Source: Sutterella sp. UBA4713 (GTDB taxonomy: Bacteria; Pseudomonadota; Gammaproteobacteria; Burkholderiales; Burkholderiaceae_F). Taken from it: 20,600 nt of DNA. Below the pieces are notes generated by a model. The model had not been told where the DNA came from, ran no database searches, and worked only from the letters and a program-made list of their open reading frames with translations. The translations under genes were made by a program, and so were the position numbers. Below, piece by piece: positions 6,033 to 15,300 of the stretch. How positions within the stretch are numbered: the first letter of the stretch is position 1; every line of letters starts with the position of its first letter. Where the stretch lies: contig DHJT01000053.1 of NCBI GenBank assembly GCA_002404465.1, positions 1 through 20,600 of the forward strand. Direction: 5' to 3'.

Positions 6033-7490
6033 ATGACTAGCCTGATCGTACTGGTTTGCTTATATATGCTGGTTTCGATCGGCATAGGATTGTGGGCGGC
6101 TCGCCGCGTAAACAATACCGCCGATTATGCTTTAGCCGGACGTTCGTTGCCCTTGATGATGGTCATCGCAACGACATTTGCCACGTGGTTTGGCAGTGAG
6201 ACAGTGCTCGGTCTTCCCGGTCGTTTTATCGAGGGAGGCATTGCCGGTGTCGTCGAGGAACCGTTCGGGTCCGGAGCGGCTCTGATTCTCGTAGGCGTTT
6301 TCTTCGCCCGAAAGCTCTATCGCATGAATCTTCTGACAATCGGAGATTTTTATCGTCGTCGCTACGGTAAGAAGATTGAACTTGCGTGTTCCGTTTTTAT
6401 TATCCTCTCCTATTTGGGCTGGGTCGGGGCGCAGGTTGCGGCCTTGGGATTGGTGATTAACCTGCTGACCGAAGGCGCAATCAGCGTTTCGCTCGGCATG
6501 ATGATCGGGACGTTTGTGGTGCTTTTTTACACCGTCTACGGCGGGATGTGGTCCGTTGCGTTTACCGACTTTTTGCAAATGGCCGTTATTATCGCCGGCT
6601 TGATTGCCGTGGCTGTAGTGGCAGGTGATATGGCAGGCGGACTCAACAACGTAGTGTCCTTTGCTCAAAGTCGAGACTTGTTCCATGTATTCCCGGAAAT
6701 GACGTTCCACGGATGGATTTTCTGGATCTCCGCCGCAATGACGATGATGATCGGGTCAATCCCTCAGCAGGATGTTTTCCAACGTGTGATGAGTGCTAAG
6801 GACGAAAAGACGGCGACACGCGGGCCGATTTTCGGCGGTTGCTTCTACATCCTTTTTGCATTTGTGCCGATGTTTATCGTTTGTGCTGCCGTTCTTGCCA
6901 TGCCCGGAGTCGGTCAGACACTCCTGACAACGGATCCGCAGTTGTTGCTTCCGACGCTTGTGCGCGATTACATGCCCGTCTGGTTGCGTGTTTTGTTTTT
7001 CGGCGCTGTTTTGTCAGCCGTGATGTCGACGGCGTCGGCCACGATGTTGGCTCCGACGACAACGTTTGTGCACAACGTATTGCGAAACTACATCACGATT
7101 AAACCGAAAGATGAGTTGCTGTATTTCCGCGGTGCTCTTGTGATTTTTGCCTCGGCTGTTTTGGCCTACAGCCTTTGGTTTGAGGGTACGGCGATTTACG
7201 ATATGGTGGCGATGGCCTATCAGTTCCCGGTTGTCGGTGCTTTCTGGCCGCTCGTTGCCGGCATTTACTGGAAGAGGGCGACGACACAAGGCGCCTGGGT
7301 TTCGATTATTTTCGGCGCGATTACCTGGACGATTCTGACGGTAACGCCTCTTGGCGAGATTATCCCGAGCGTTCTCGGAGGATTTGTCGTGGCTTGTGTC
7401 GGCATGGTTGTCGGAAGTCTCGTTCCGACACGCTACAACGAGAAAAGTCGTCAGATGTATCTGGCTACCGAGTTTTCGACTCAGGCTTAA
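6033..7490 (+). CDS. Sodium:solute symporter (SSS family), substrate unknown
   Basis: An integral inner-membrane, sodium-coupled uptake carrier of the SSS (PutP/SGLT) family. The 485-aa chain has roughly a dozen or more hydrophobic segments. Family signs are the N-terminal YALAGRSLPLMMVIATTFATWFG, where the first unwound helix lies; LTIGDFYRRRYGKKIE; YGGMWSVAFTDFLQM, the SSS signature region; IPQQDVFQRVMSAKDEKTA; and AVMSTASATMLAPTT, a helix rich in small and hydroxyl residues of the kind that binds sodium. The start is ATG 6033, seven bases after GGAGA (6021-6025); an in-frame TTG two codons earlier is less likely. Nearness to ttdAB suggests a carboxylate substrate but does not prove it, since a terminator and a long leader separate them. 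Confidence 0.9.
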   Translation: MTSLIVLVCLYMLVSIGIGLWAARRVNNTADYALAGRSLPLMMVIATTFATWFGSETVLGLPGRFIEGGIAGVVEEPFGSGAALILVGVFFARKLYRMNLLTIGDFYRRRYGKKIELACSVFIILSYLGWVGAQVAALGLVINLLTEGAISVSLGMMIGTFVVLFYTVYGGMWSVAFTDFLQMAVIIAGLIAVAVVAGDMAGGLNNVVSFAQSRDLFHVFPEMTFHGWIFWISAAMTMMIGSIPQQDVFQRVMSAKDEKTATRGPIFGGCFYILFAFVPMFIVCAAVLAMPGVGQTLLTTDPQLLLPTLVRDYMPVWLRVLFFGAVLSAVMSTASATMLAPTTTFVHNVLRNYITIKPKDELLYFRGALVIFASAVLAYSLWFEGTAIYDMVAMAYQFPVVGAFWPLVAGIYWKRATTQGAWVSIIFGAITWTILTVTPLGEIIPSVLGGFVVACVGMVVGSLVPTRYNEKSRQMYLATEFSTQA

Positions 7491-7506
7491 AGCGCTGTTT
7501 TACAAG

Positions 7507-7541
7507 ACGGGGATCGGTTTTAAATCGGCCCCGTTTTTTTT
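7507..7541 (+). terminator. Strong Rho-independent terminator after the symporter
   Basis: Arms ACGGGG (7507-7512) and CCCCGT (7529-7534) with further pairing inside (CGGTT/AATCG), followed by eight T (7534-7541). It isolates the symporter from glmU. Confidence 0.9.
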
Positions 7542-7549
7542 GTCCTTAC

Positions 7550-7579
7550 CTGTCACTGGGTCGATCTTAACCGTACAAT
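7550..7579 (+). promoter_or_regulatory. Possible glmU-glmS promoter
   Basis: TACAAT (7574-7579) is a good -10 match. CTGTCA (7550-7555) is a fair -35 at 18-bp spacing. It lies just behind the symporter terminator and about 70 bases before the glmU ATG, where the operon needs a promoter. Confidence 0.4.
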
Positions 7580-7650
7580 GTTTTCTGTTTAGTGCAAACC
7601 CGCCCGAAAGTTACCGTTTGAAAAGGGCGTAAAACAAAAGAGGAAAATTT

Positions 7651-9018
7651 ATGATAAATGTCGTTATTCTGGCCGCCGGCCAGGGTAAGCGTATGCATTC
7701 GCGCTTGCCGAAAGTGCTTCAGCCGCTTGCCGGAAAACCCATGATCGAACATGTTCTTGATACGGTCGATACCTTGGGTGATGTGGCAAAGACAATCGTA
7801 GTTGTCGGGCACTTAGCCTCTTTGGTGCAAGAAAGCCTTAAATCCCATTCTGATTTACAGTTTGTTCTTCAGGAGCCACAACTTGGAACCGGGCATGCGC
7901 TGCAACAGGCATTGGGATGTTTAGATGCGGCTGCCGAGCAAACGCTTGTTTTGTTAGGAGACGTTCCCCTCATTCAAACAGAGACCGTTGAGCGCTTAAG
8001 AGCGGCGGCGGGTGATGGAATGGCCCTTTTGACAACAGTCCTTCGCAATCCGACCGGGTACGGGCGCATTCTTCGTCAAAAAGGGCGCATCGTGGCGATT
8101 GTCGAACAAAAAGACGCAACGGAGGGGCAAAAGCAAATTCGTGAGGTCAATACGGGCATTATGCTTTTGCCGACGGCACGCCTGGCCGGGTGGCTTTCCG
8201 AGTTAAAGTCCAGCAACGCCCAAGGCGAGTATTACCTGACGGACATAATCGGATTGGCGGTACGCGACGGTGTTCGGATTAATTCGGCACGTCCGCGTCG
8301 CAGTTTTGAAGTCGAAGGGGTTAATTCGAAAACGCAACTGGCGCGTCTGGAAGGCATTTGGCAGGATCATTTGGCCGAAGAGCTTACAGAAAGCGGCGTG
8401 ACGGTCATTGACCCGTCTCGTCTTGATATTCGTGGAAAGTTAAGGTGCGGAACGGACGTCAGCATCGATGTCGGATGTATCTTTCAGGGCACTGTTGTGC
8501 TCGGCGACGGCGTGCACGTCGGTCCGTATTGTGTTATCGAAAATGCTCAGATTGCCGCAGGGACAACGATTGATGCTTTTTCGCACATTGTCGGTGCTAA
8601 GGTCGGAGAAAATGCCAAGATCGGCCCCTTTGCGCGGTTACGCCCCGAAGCTGAGCTTTCCGATGACGTGCATGTCGGAAACTTTGTGGAAATCAAAAAA
8701 TCTTTTATCGGAAAGGCATCGAAAATTAATCACTTGTCGTATATCGGCGATACACAGATGGGTGAGCGCGTCAATATCGGAGCCGGCACTATTACGTGCA
8801 ATTACGACGGTGTGCACAAGTCTCGTACCGTAATCGGAGACGATGCCTTTATCGGATCGGATACGCAACTGATTGCGCCCGTAGCAGTCGGCGCAGGGGC
8901 TACGCTCGGGGCCGGGACGACGCTGGCGAAGGATGCGCCGGCCGGAAAACTTACCATCAGTCGTGTGCGGCAGATGACCGTGGACAACTGGACACGTCCG
9001 CAAAAGGCTGAAAAGTAA
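7651..9018 (+). CDS. glmU: Bifunctional GlmU: GlcN-1-P acetyltransferase / GlcNAc-1-P uridylyltransferase
   Basis: It makes UDP-GlcNAc for peptidoglycan and lipopolysaccharide: the C-terminal half acetylates glucosamine-1-phosphate and the N-terminal half adds UMP. The nucleotidyltransferase signature LAAGQGKRM (residues 7-15) with SRLPK (K21) opens the protein. QLGTGHA and LLGDVPLI (metal/substrate loop) and EVNTGI follow. The second half shows left-handed beta-helix hexapeptides (VHVGPYCVIENAQIAAGTTI and similar) and the acetyltransferase active region KINHLSYIGD...NIGAGTITCNYDG. At 455 aa it is full length (E. coli 456). The ribosome-binding site AGAGGA ends six bases before ATG. glmS follows after 19 bases, the same order as E. 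coli glmUS. Confidence 0.97.
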   Translation: MINVVILAAGQGKRMHSRLPKVLQPLAGKPMIEHVLDTVDTLGDVAKTIVVVGHLASLVQESLKSHSDLQFVLQEPQLGTGHALQQALGCLDAAAEQTLVLLGDVPLIQTETVERLRAAAGDGMALLTTVLRNPTGYGRILRQKGRIVAIVEQKDATEGQKQIREVNTGIMLLPTARLAGWLSELKSSNAQGEYYLTDIIGLAVRDGVRINSARPRRSFEVEGVNSKTQLARLEGIWQDHLAEELTESGVTVIDPSRLDIRGKLRCGTDVSIDVGCIFQGTVVLGDGVHVGPYCVIENAQIAAGTTIDAFSHIVGAKVGENAKIGPFARLRPEAELSDDVHVGNFVEIKKSFIGKASKINHLSYIGDTQMGERVNIGAGTITCNYDGVHKSRTVIGDDAFIGSDTQLIAPVAVGAGATLGAGTTLAKDAPAGKLTISRVRQMTVDNWTRPQKAEK

Positions 9019-9037
9019 CAATCTCGGGAGAAAAACG

Positions 9038-10864
9038 ATGTGTGGAATTGTTGCTGGAGTCAGCTTACGAGACGTTGTGCCGGTCCTTTTGGAGGGGCTG
9101 CGCCGTTTGGAGTATCGCGGATACGACAGTTGTGGCGTCGCCGTCTGCGAAGATAACCAGATTTCTCGCGTGCGGACGGTCTTACGCGTAAATGACTTGT
9201 GTCGACAGGTCAAAGAAAAGGGGTTGCACGGCACACTGGGCATCGCGCATACTCGATGGGCGACGCACGGGGGACCGGTTGTGGCTAATGCGCATCCGCA
9301 TATCGCGGGCGGGCGCATTGCGCTCGTGCATAACGGAATTATCGAAAACTACGCTGAATTGCGCGAAGAGCTCAAAAAGACCGGCGTCGTCTTTGAAAGC
9401 CAGACGGACTCGGAAGTTTTGGCGCAACTTGTGAATTTTTACTACGACGGAGACCTTCTGGAAGCCGTAAAAAAAGCGCTTAATCGCGTACGCGGCGCGT
9501 ATGCGATTGCCGTGTTTTGCAAAGAGGAACCCGGGCGTCTTGTCGGGGCTCGTCTTGGATCTCCCTTAGTGCTCGGACTGGGCAATCAGGAAAATTTCCT
9601 TGCAAGTGATGCAATGGCCATTGCAAACGTTGTCGAAAACATTGTGTATTTGGCCGACGGCGATGTCGTTGACGTGACGCGCGAACGGTATGCTGTTTAC
9701 GAGCACCACGCGCAGCACTATGTCGAGGCCCTTCGCAAAGTTGTACATCTGGAGGGTTATGCAGGTGCTGCCGAGCTCGGTCCGTATCGGCACTATATGC
9801 AAAAGGAGATTTTCGAACAACCTAAGGCCGTGGCCGATACGCTTGATTCCGTGCAAACGATTTGCCCGGAAATCTTCGGATCCGATGCTGCAAAAATTCT
9901 CCCGAAAGTGCGCCGAGTTCTCCTGTTAGCCTGCGGCACAAGTTTTTATGCGGCTTCCGTGGCGCGGTATTGGCTCGAGGGCATCGCCGGGATTCCCGCT
10001 TCGGCGGAAATTGCCAGCGAGTATCGCTATCGAACTCCTGTTGCTTCCGATGACACACTCGTTGTTACGATTTCTCAGTCCGGAGAAACCGCGGATACGA
10101 TTGCTGCATTAAAGTACGCTAAGTGTCTGGGGATGGACAAAACGTTGGCTATCTGTAACGTTGAACACAGCGCGCTTGTTCGTGAATGTGCTCTGCGATT
10201 CTTTACGCGAGCCGGTGTGGAAATCGGCGTGGCAAGTACGAAGGCGTTTACGACGCAGTTGGTGGCGCTTTACCTGTTGACCTTGGTACTTGCAAAGTTA
10301 AACGGACGTCTGCCAGAGCAATCGGAAGAATCACGCATGGCGCGCTTGCGGCATATCCCGACGGCCATTATGAGCGTTTTAGCTTTGGAACCGCAAATTA
10401 TTGCTTGGGCCGAACGTTTTGCCACAAAAGATCATGCGCTTTTCCTCGGGCGAGGCATACATTTTCCTATCGCTTTGGAAGGTGCGCTCAAACTCAAAGA
10501 GATCAGTTACATTCATGCTGAGGCGTACCCGGCCGGGGAGCTCAAACACGGTCCCTTAGCTCTTGTCGACGCCAAGATGCCTGTTGTGACCATCGCGCCT
10601 AACGACGAGTTGCTGGAAAAACTCAAGAGCAATATGCAAGAAGTTCGGGCGCGTGGCGGAGAATTGTATGTATTTGCCGACAGCGACACACACATTGTTT
10701 CTTCCGAAGGGATGCACGTGATTCGCATGCCGGAAAACGACGGCGATTTAAGTCCGATTTTGCACGTCGTGCCGCTTCAGCTTTTGGCCTATCACACGGC
10801 ACTTGTGCGCGGAACCGATGTTGATAGGCCGCGCAATCTAGCCAAGAGCGTGACGGTTGAATAG
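9038..10864 (+). CDS. glmS: Glutamine--fructose-6-phosphate aminotransferase (isomerizing)
   Basis: First committed step of hexosamine synthesis: fructose-6-P plus glutamine gives glucosamine-6-P. The start MCGIVAG exposes Cys2, the glutaminase nucleophile, after Met removal. TRWATHGGP, HNGIIENY and QTDSEVLAQL complete the class-II amidotransferase domain (about 1-240). Two SIS sugar-isomerase domains follow, marked by ACGTSFYAASVARYW, SQSGETADTIAALKYAK, VASTKAFTTQ and SYIHAEAYPAGELKHGPLAL. The tail DRPRNLAKSVTVE is the conserved C-terminus that forms the sugar pocket. At 608 aa it is full length (E. coli 609). It lies 19 bases behind glmU with GGGAG as ribosome-binding site, so the two are almost certainly one operon. 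No glmS ribozyme leader is possible in that short gap. Confidence 0.97.
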   Translation: MCGIVAGVSLRDVVPVLLEGLRRLEYRGYDSCGVAVCEDNQISRVRTVLRVNDLCRQVKEKGLHGTLGIAHTRWATHGGPVVANAHPHIAGGRIALVHNGIIENYAELREELKKTGVVFESQTDSEVLAQLVNFYYDGDLLEAVKKALNRVRGAYAIAVFCKEEPGRLVGARLGSPLVLGLGNQENFLASDAMAIANVVENIVYLADGDVVDVTRERYAVYEHHAQHYVEALRKVVHLEGYAGAAELGPYRHYMQKEIFEQPKAVADTLDSVQTICPEIFGSDAAKILPKVRRVLLLACGTSFYAASVARYWLEGIAGIPASAEIASEYRYRTPVASDDTLVVTISQSGETADTIAALKYAKCLGMDKTLAICNVEHSALVRECALRFFTRAGVEIGVASTKAFTTQLVALYLLTLVLAKLNGRLPEQSEESRMARLRHIPTAIMSVLALEPQIIAWAERFATKDHALFLGRGIHFPIALEGALKLKEISYIHAEAYPAGELKHGPLALVDAKMPVVTIAPNDELLEKLKSNMQEVRARGGELYVFADSDTHIVSSEGMHVIRMPENDGDLSPILHVVPLQLLAYHTALVRGTDVDRPRNLAKSVTVE

Positions 10865-10890
10865 ACGTTCTGCTCCGGTTGCAAGAGAAG

Positions 10891-10915
10891 CGGGGCCTGG
10901 GGCCCCGTTTCGTTG
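10891..10915 (+). terminator. Rho-independent terminator after glmS
   Basis: Perfect 7-bp GC-rich stem CGGGGCC (10891-10897) / GGCCCCG (10901-10907) with a TGG loop, then a T-rich tail (TTTCGTTGT). It closes the glmU-glmS operon. Confidence 0.8.
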
Positions 10916-10946
10916 TGCGCGCTGCTCGCTCGATACCCGGTGTGTT

Positions 10947-10968
10947 TTCTAGGTAGCTTTCCCTAGAA
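10947..10968. repeat. 22-bp inverted repeat upstream of the efflux operon
   Basis: Arms TTCTAGG (10947-10953) and CCTAGAA (10962-10968) are perfect over 7 bp, with an 8-base spacer and no T-run. The same TTCTAGG occurs once more at 11109-11115, overlapping the ribosome-binding site of the adaptor gene. It could be a distal regulator site. Confidence 0.5.
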
Positions 10969-11036
10969 CAGGCCTCAAAAAAGGGATTTGAAGTGTAAAT
11001 ATTTCCACCGGTACAGGAAAAATTTCTCCGAATCTG

Positions 11037-11059
11037 TACAATGCTGAATCCTCGTTCAG
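11037..11059 (+). promoter_or_regulatory. Putative promoter -10 and operator of the RND efflux operon
   Basis: TACAAT (11037-11042) is followed one base later by the inverted repeat CTGAA (11044-11048) / TTCAG (11055-11059). A protein bound there would cover the expected transcription start (around 11049). The size and placement suit a TetR-family dimer, and the operon's own last gene encodes one. No good -35 was found, so the promoter call is tentative. Confidence 0.45.
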
Positions 11060-11126
11060 TCCGGCGTAAAATTGCCGATAGGACTATGGATTCATTGAAA
11101 GAGTTCCTTTCTAGGAGAAGGATGTG

Positions 11127-12290
11127 ATGTTGTTTGCTACCCGTTCGAAGATTCTGATGCTGACTTTTGTGACAGCGCTCGCGACAGGACTGACCGGTTG
11201 CCATAAGCAGGTTGCCGAGCAGGGGCCGCGCGCAACGCCTGTCGGAGTGCAAGTGGCTGCATTGTCTGACGAGGTCGTTCGTTCCGAACTTCCCGGTCGC
11301 CTGACGGCTTACCGCACGGCGGAAGTTCGTCCTCAGGTGACCGGTATTATCCTTAAGCGCCTTTTTGAGGAAGGCTCACAGGTTCAGGAAGGTCAGTCGC
11401 TTTATCAGATTGATCCGACGCTATACAAGGCTGCCGTGTCTCAAGCTGCCGCTTCCGTTGCCCAGGCCGAAGCCAATTTACGGCTGGCGAAGGCTGATGC
11501 CAAGCGCTCGAAAACACTGCTTGCGTCCAAGGCAGTAAGCGAACAGGCGGATGAATCGGCTCAGGCCAAGTACAAGGTGGCACAGGCCAATCTCCTTGCG
11601 GCCAAGGCAGCACTGACAACGGCACAGGAAAATCTTCGATACACCGAAGTTAAGAGCCCGATTCCCGGGCGAGTTTCTCTTTCGGAGGTCACGCCCGGCG
11701 CTCTTGTGACGGCCAACCAAGCGGCTCGACTGACGGTTGTGCAGCAACTTGATCCGATTTACATGGATGTGCAACAGTCGTACGAGGCACTGGCGAAGTT
11801 AAAGGAACAGTTGGCTACCGGGTATTTAAAAAAGGATGCGAACGGAGCAGCGGATGTGACGATTACGCTGGCAGACGGGAAGGTTTATCCGTACAAAGGC
11901 AAACTCATGTTTAAAGATGCCTTAGTCGATGAAACAACAGGCTCCGTGCGACTTCGTGCAGTTTTCCCGAACCCGGACGGAACGCTTTTGCCCGGTATGT
12001 TTGCCCGAGCCAAGGCGGTTGACGGCGTGCGAGAAAAAGTGATTCGTATTAGCCAGAAGGCCGTTATGCGTGCTCAAAACGGTGACCCCTACGTCTTTGT
12101 CGTTAATAAGAGCAACCGCGTCGAATCGCGCAGTGTTGTTCTTCACTATGCCGACGGCGGCGATTGGATTTTGGAAAAAGGTCTGAATGCCGGGGACGTT
12201 GTGATTGTCGACGGAACACTTCGTGTACGAGTCAATGATTTGGTGAGCATTAAAAAGGATAGCGCGCCCGCCGCGCCGACAGCCAAGTAG
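11127..12290 (+). CDS. RND efflux periplasmic adaptor (membrane fusion protein, AcrA/MexA type)
   Basis: It links the inner-membrane pump to the outer-membrane channel. The N-terminus is a lipoprotein signal with lipobox L22-T23-G24 and C25. The barrel and lipoyl halves follow (VRSELPGRLTAYRTAEVRPQVTGIILKRLFEEGSQVQEGQ, split here by my reading into two segments). An Ala/Gln/Lys-rich helical hairpin spans about 90-165 (AAVSQAAASVAQAEANLRLAKADAKR and AKYKVAQANLLAAKAALTTA, both cut short). The second lipoyl half is RYTEVKSPIPGRVSL, and the beta-barrel contains DPIYMDVQQSYEAL. At 387 aa it is family-typical. ATG 11127 is chosen over GTG 11124 from the AGGAG at 11113-11117. It is the first gene of a four-gene operon; the gap to the pump is 20 bases. 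Confidence 0.93.
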   Translation: MLFATRSKILMLTFVTALATGLTGCHKQVAEQGPRATPVGVQVAALSDEVVRSELPGRLTAYRTAEVRPQVTGIILKRLFEEGSQVQEGQSLYQIDPTLYKAAVSQAAASVAQAEANLRLAKADAKRSKTLLASKAVSEQADESAQAKYKVAQANLLAAKAALTTAQENLRYTEVKSPIPGRVSLSEVTPGALVTANQAARLTVVQQLDPIYMDVQQSYEALAKLKEQLATGYLKKDANGAADVTITLADGKVYPYKGKLMFKDALVDETTGSVRLRAVFPNPDGTLLPGMFARAKAVDGVREKVIRISQKAVMRAQNGDPYVFVVNKSNRVESRSVVLHYADGGDWILEKGLNAGDVVIVDGTLRVRVNDLVSIKKDSAPAAPTAK

Positions 12291-12310
12291 GGCTTTAAGA
12301 GGTTTGGTGT

Positions 12311-15300
12311 ATGTTAAGTCGTTTTTTTGTTAACCGACCGATTTTTGCTTGGGTCATTGCCATTGTCATTATGTTGGCCGGTGCCTTGGCAAGCTTGACG
12401 CTTCCCGTGTCACAATATCCGAATATTGCTCCGCCGCAAATTCGTATTTGGGCTCAGTATCCGGGTGCGAATGCTGAGACGGTGGCGCGAACGGTAACGC
12501 AGATTATCGAAGAGAACATGACCGGACTTGACGGCATGCTCTACATGAGTTCGCAGTCCGATTCCGTCGGCATGGCGTCCATTCGCATTACGTTCGAGGC
12601 CGGGACTGATCCGGACATTGCTCAGGTTCAGGTCCAAAACAAGCTGTCGGTTGTTGAAGCGAAGTTGCCCGAGTCAGTGCGTCGTATCGGTGTGACGGTC
12701 GAAAAAAGTGCACCGTCGTTTTTGATGGCTTTCGCCTTTTACGACAAAACGGGAAAGCTAACCGGACACGATCTCGGGGATTTTTTAATTAATAACATCA
12801 AAGAACCGATTTCTCGTGTGCAGGGTGTCGGTGACGTTCAATGTTTCGGGGCCTCGTATGCGATGCGCATTTGGGTCGATCCCGACAAGCTGTTCAAATA
12901 CAACTTGCAGCCTTCGGATGTTGTCAATGCCGTAGCAGCACAAAACGTTCAGGTTGCCGCAGGTGACGTCGGTGCGGCTCCGGTCAATAAAGAACGGCTG
13001 ATTACGGCCAAGATTCGGGCCAGTTCCTTGATGGAGCGCCCCGAGCAGTTCGAGCAAATTGCTCTTGTCACGAAACAAGACGGAACCGTTGTTCGCATTA
13101 AAGATGTTGCACGCGTAGAACTCGGGAGCCAGTCGTACCAGTTTGACGGCATTTACCAAGGGCAGAGCGCATCGGGTATGGCCATCAGCTTGGCGGGCGG
13201 GGCCAATGCTAAACGTGTTGCCGCCGATGTTCAGGCCAAACTCGAAGAGTTAAGACCGTTTTATCCCGAAGGTGTCGAACTGAAGATTGTCATGGACACG
13301 ACGCGCTTTGTCGACGCGGCCATGCATGAAGTCATTAAGACGCTCATTGAAGCTATTTTGCTTGTCATCTTCGTGATGTACCTGTTCTTGCAAAACGCGC
13401 GGGCTACGATTATTCCGACCATTGCCGTTCCGGTTGTGTTGCTCGGCACGTTGGCGGTGATGGGCATCCTGGGCTTTTCTATCAATATGCTCACGATGTT
13501 CGGACTTGTGCTGGCAATCGGTCTGCTTGTCGATGACGCGATTGTTGTGGTCGAAAACGTTGAACGCGTGATGGATGAAGATCAGTCGGACCCGCATGTG
13601 GCAACCGTTAAGTCGATGCAGCAAATCACCGGAGCGCTCGTCGGTATCGCAATGGTGCTTTCGGCTGTGTTTATCCCGATGGCCTTTTTCGGAGGCTCAA
13701 CCGGCGTGATTTACCGGCAGTTTTCGGTGACGATTGTTTCGGCCATGCTTCTTTCCGTTGTTGTGGCCGTGACGCTGACTCCGGCTTTGTGTGCATCCAT
13801 TCTCCGACAGAAGGTCGCTGGGCAAGAGCCGACGCACGTACGCTTTTTCATGGCGTTTAACCACGGCTTTCACTTGTTTAGTCGCTTTGTCTGCCGTGTC
13901 GTGCACGGTTTGTCGCGTCGAATCAAGATGCTTGTTGTGATTTACGGGTTGCTTCTTGCGCTTGTTGTGTGGGGCTTTGCCCATTTGCCCAGTTCGTTTA
14001 TGCCGCAGGAAGATCAGGGCGTACTGCTCTTTACGGGAACGACACCTCCGAGTGCGACGGCCGGTCGTACCGATGCAGTCCTCAGACATGCTTCGGATGT
14101 AATTCTCAAACAAGAAAAGGACAATATCGAATCGACATATTTCGTGCGCGGTTTCTCATTTGGCGGAACGGGAGAAAACATGGCACTCGGATTCATGGAG
14201 CTGAAAGACTGGAGCGTGCGTAAGAAGGCCAGTCAGGCGATTTCCGCTATCCAAGGGCGTGTTCAGGCTCGTTTGTTCGGCCCGGATCTCAATGACCTCG
14301 TCGGTTATGTGTTCCCGCTCCCGGCGGTTCCGGAACTGGGTGTGGCCGAGGGATTTGACTTTTTCTTGGAAGATCGCAACGGACTGGGCCATGACCGCCT
14401 TATGGAAGTGATGGGTGAGTTCTTGAGAAAGGCTAATAGCGATCCGCGCCTTACCATGGTTCGTCACAACGGTATGGATGACGTTCCGTTGCTCGAACTC
14501 AATGTCGATTACGATAAAGCGCGCGCGATGGGTGTTTCCAACACGGACATTAACAACACGTTGAGTATTGCTTTCGGTTCAAGCTATGTCAATGACTTTA
14601 TGGATCGCGGGCGTATTAAGAAAGTTTATGTCCAAGGTGATGCGGCCTCTCGCGGTGAGCAGTCCGATATTGCAAAATGGCACGTCAGAAACAACAAGGG
14701 AGAACTTGTGTCTTTTGATGCTTTTGCCTCAATCACGTGGGGTGTCGGTGCCGGGCGTTTGGAGCGCTTTAACGCCGTTGATGCCGTGAACATTCAGGGA
14801 CAGCCGGCACCCGGATACTCCTCGGGCGAAGCGATGAAGGCGGTGGAAGAAATCCTGACGCAAATGCCGCAGGGGTATGCCATTGAGTGGAATGCACTTT
14901 CCTTCCAGGAACGGGCTGCCGGCAACAATGCGGCTCCCCTCTATGCAATTTCACTTCTGGTCGTGTTCCTTGCTCTTGCGGCTCTTTATGAGTCTTGGTC
15001 GATTCCGATTGCCGTCATTCTCGTTGTTCCGCTCGGCGTGTTGGGTGCTTTGGGGCTGACGGCCTTTACGGGACGCGAAAATGACGTGTATTTCCAGGTC
15101 GGTCTGTTAACGACGGTCGGCTTGGTCGCTAAGAATGCAATTTTGATTGTGGAATTCGCACGCGACTTGTACGATAGCGGCAAAGATCTTCTTGAGGCCG
15201 TTGTTGAGGCTGTGCGGTTAAGACTGCGCCCGATTTTGATGACCTCAATTGCCTTCGGTCTCGGTGTGTTTCCCTTGGCAGTGGCAACCGGAGCAGGCGC

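Noticed and set aside
6132..6710. 192-aa minus-strand frame inside the symporter gene
   Set aside because: Antisense shadow: rich in His, Arg and Gln, with no domain, opposite a clearly real membrane protein.
10623..11252. 209-aa open frame on the minus strand across the glmS end and the adaptor start
   Set aside because: It is a shadow of glmS and the adaptor, and crosses a terminator and a promoter region.
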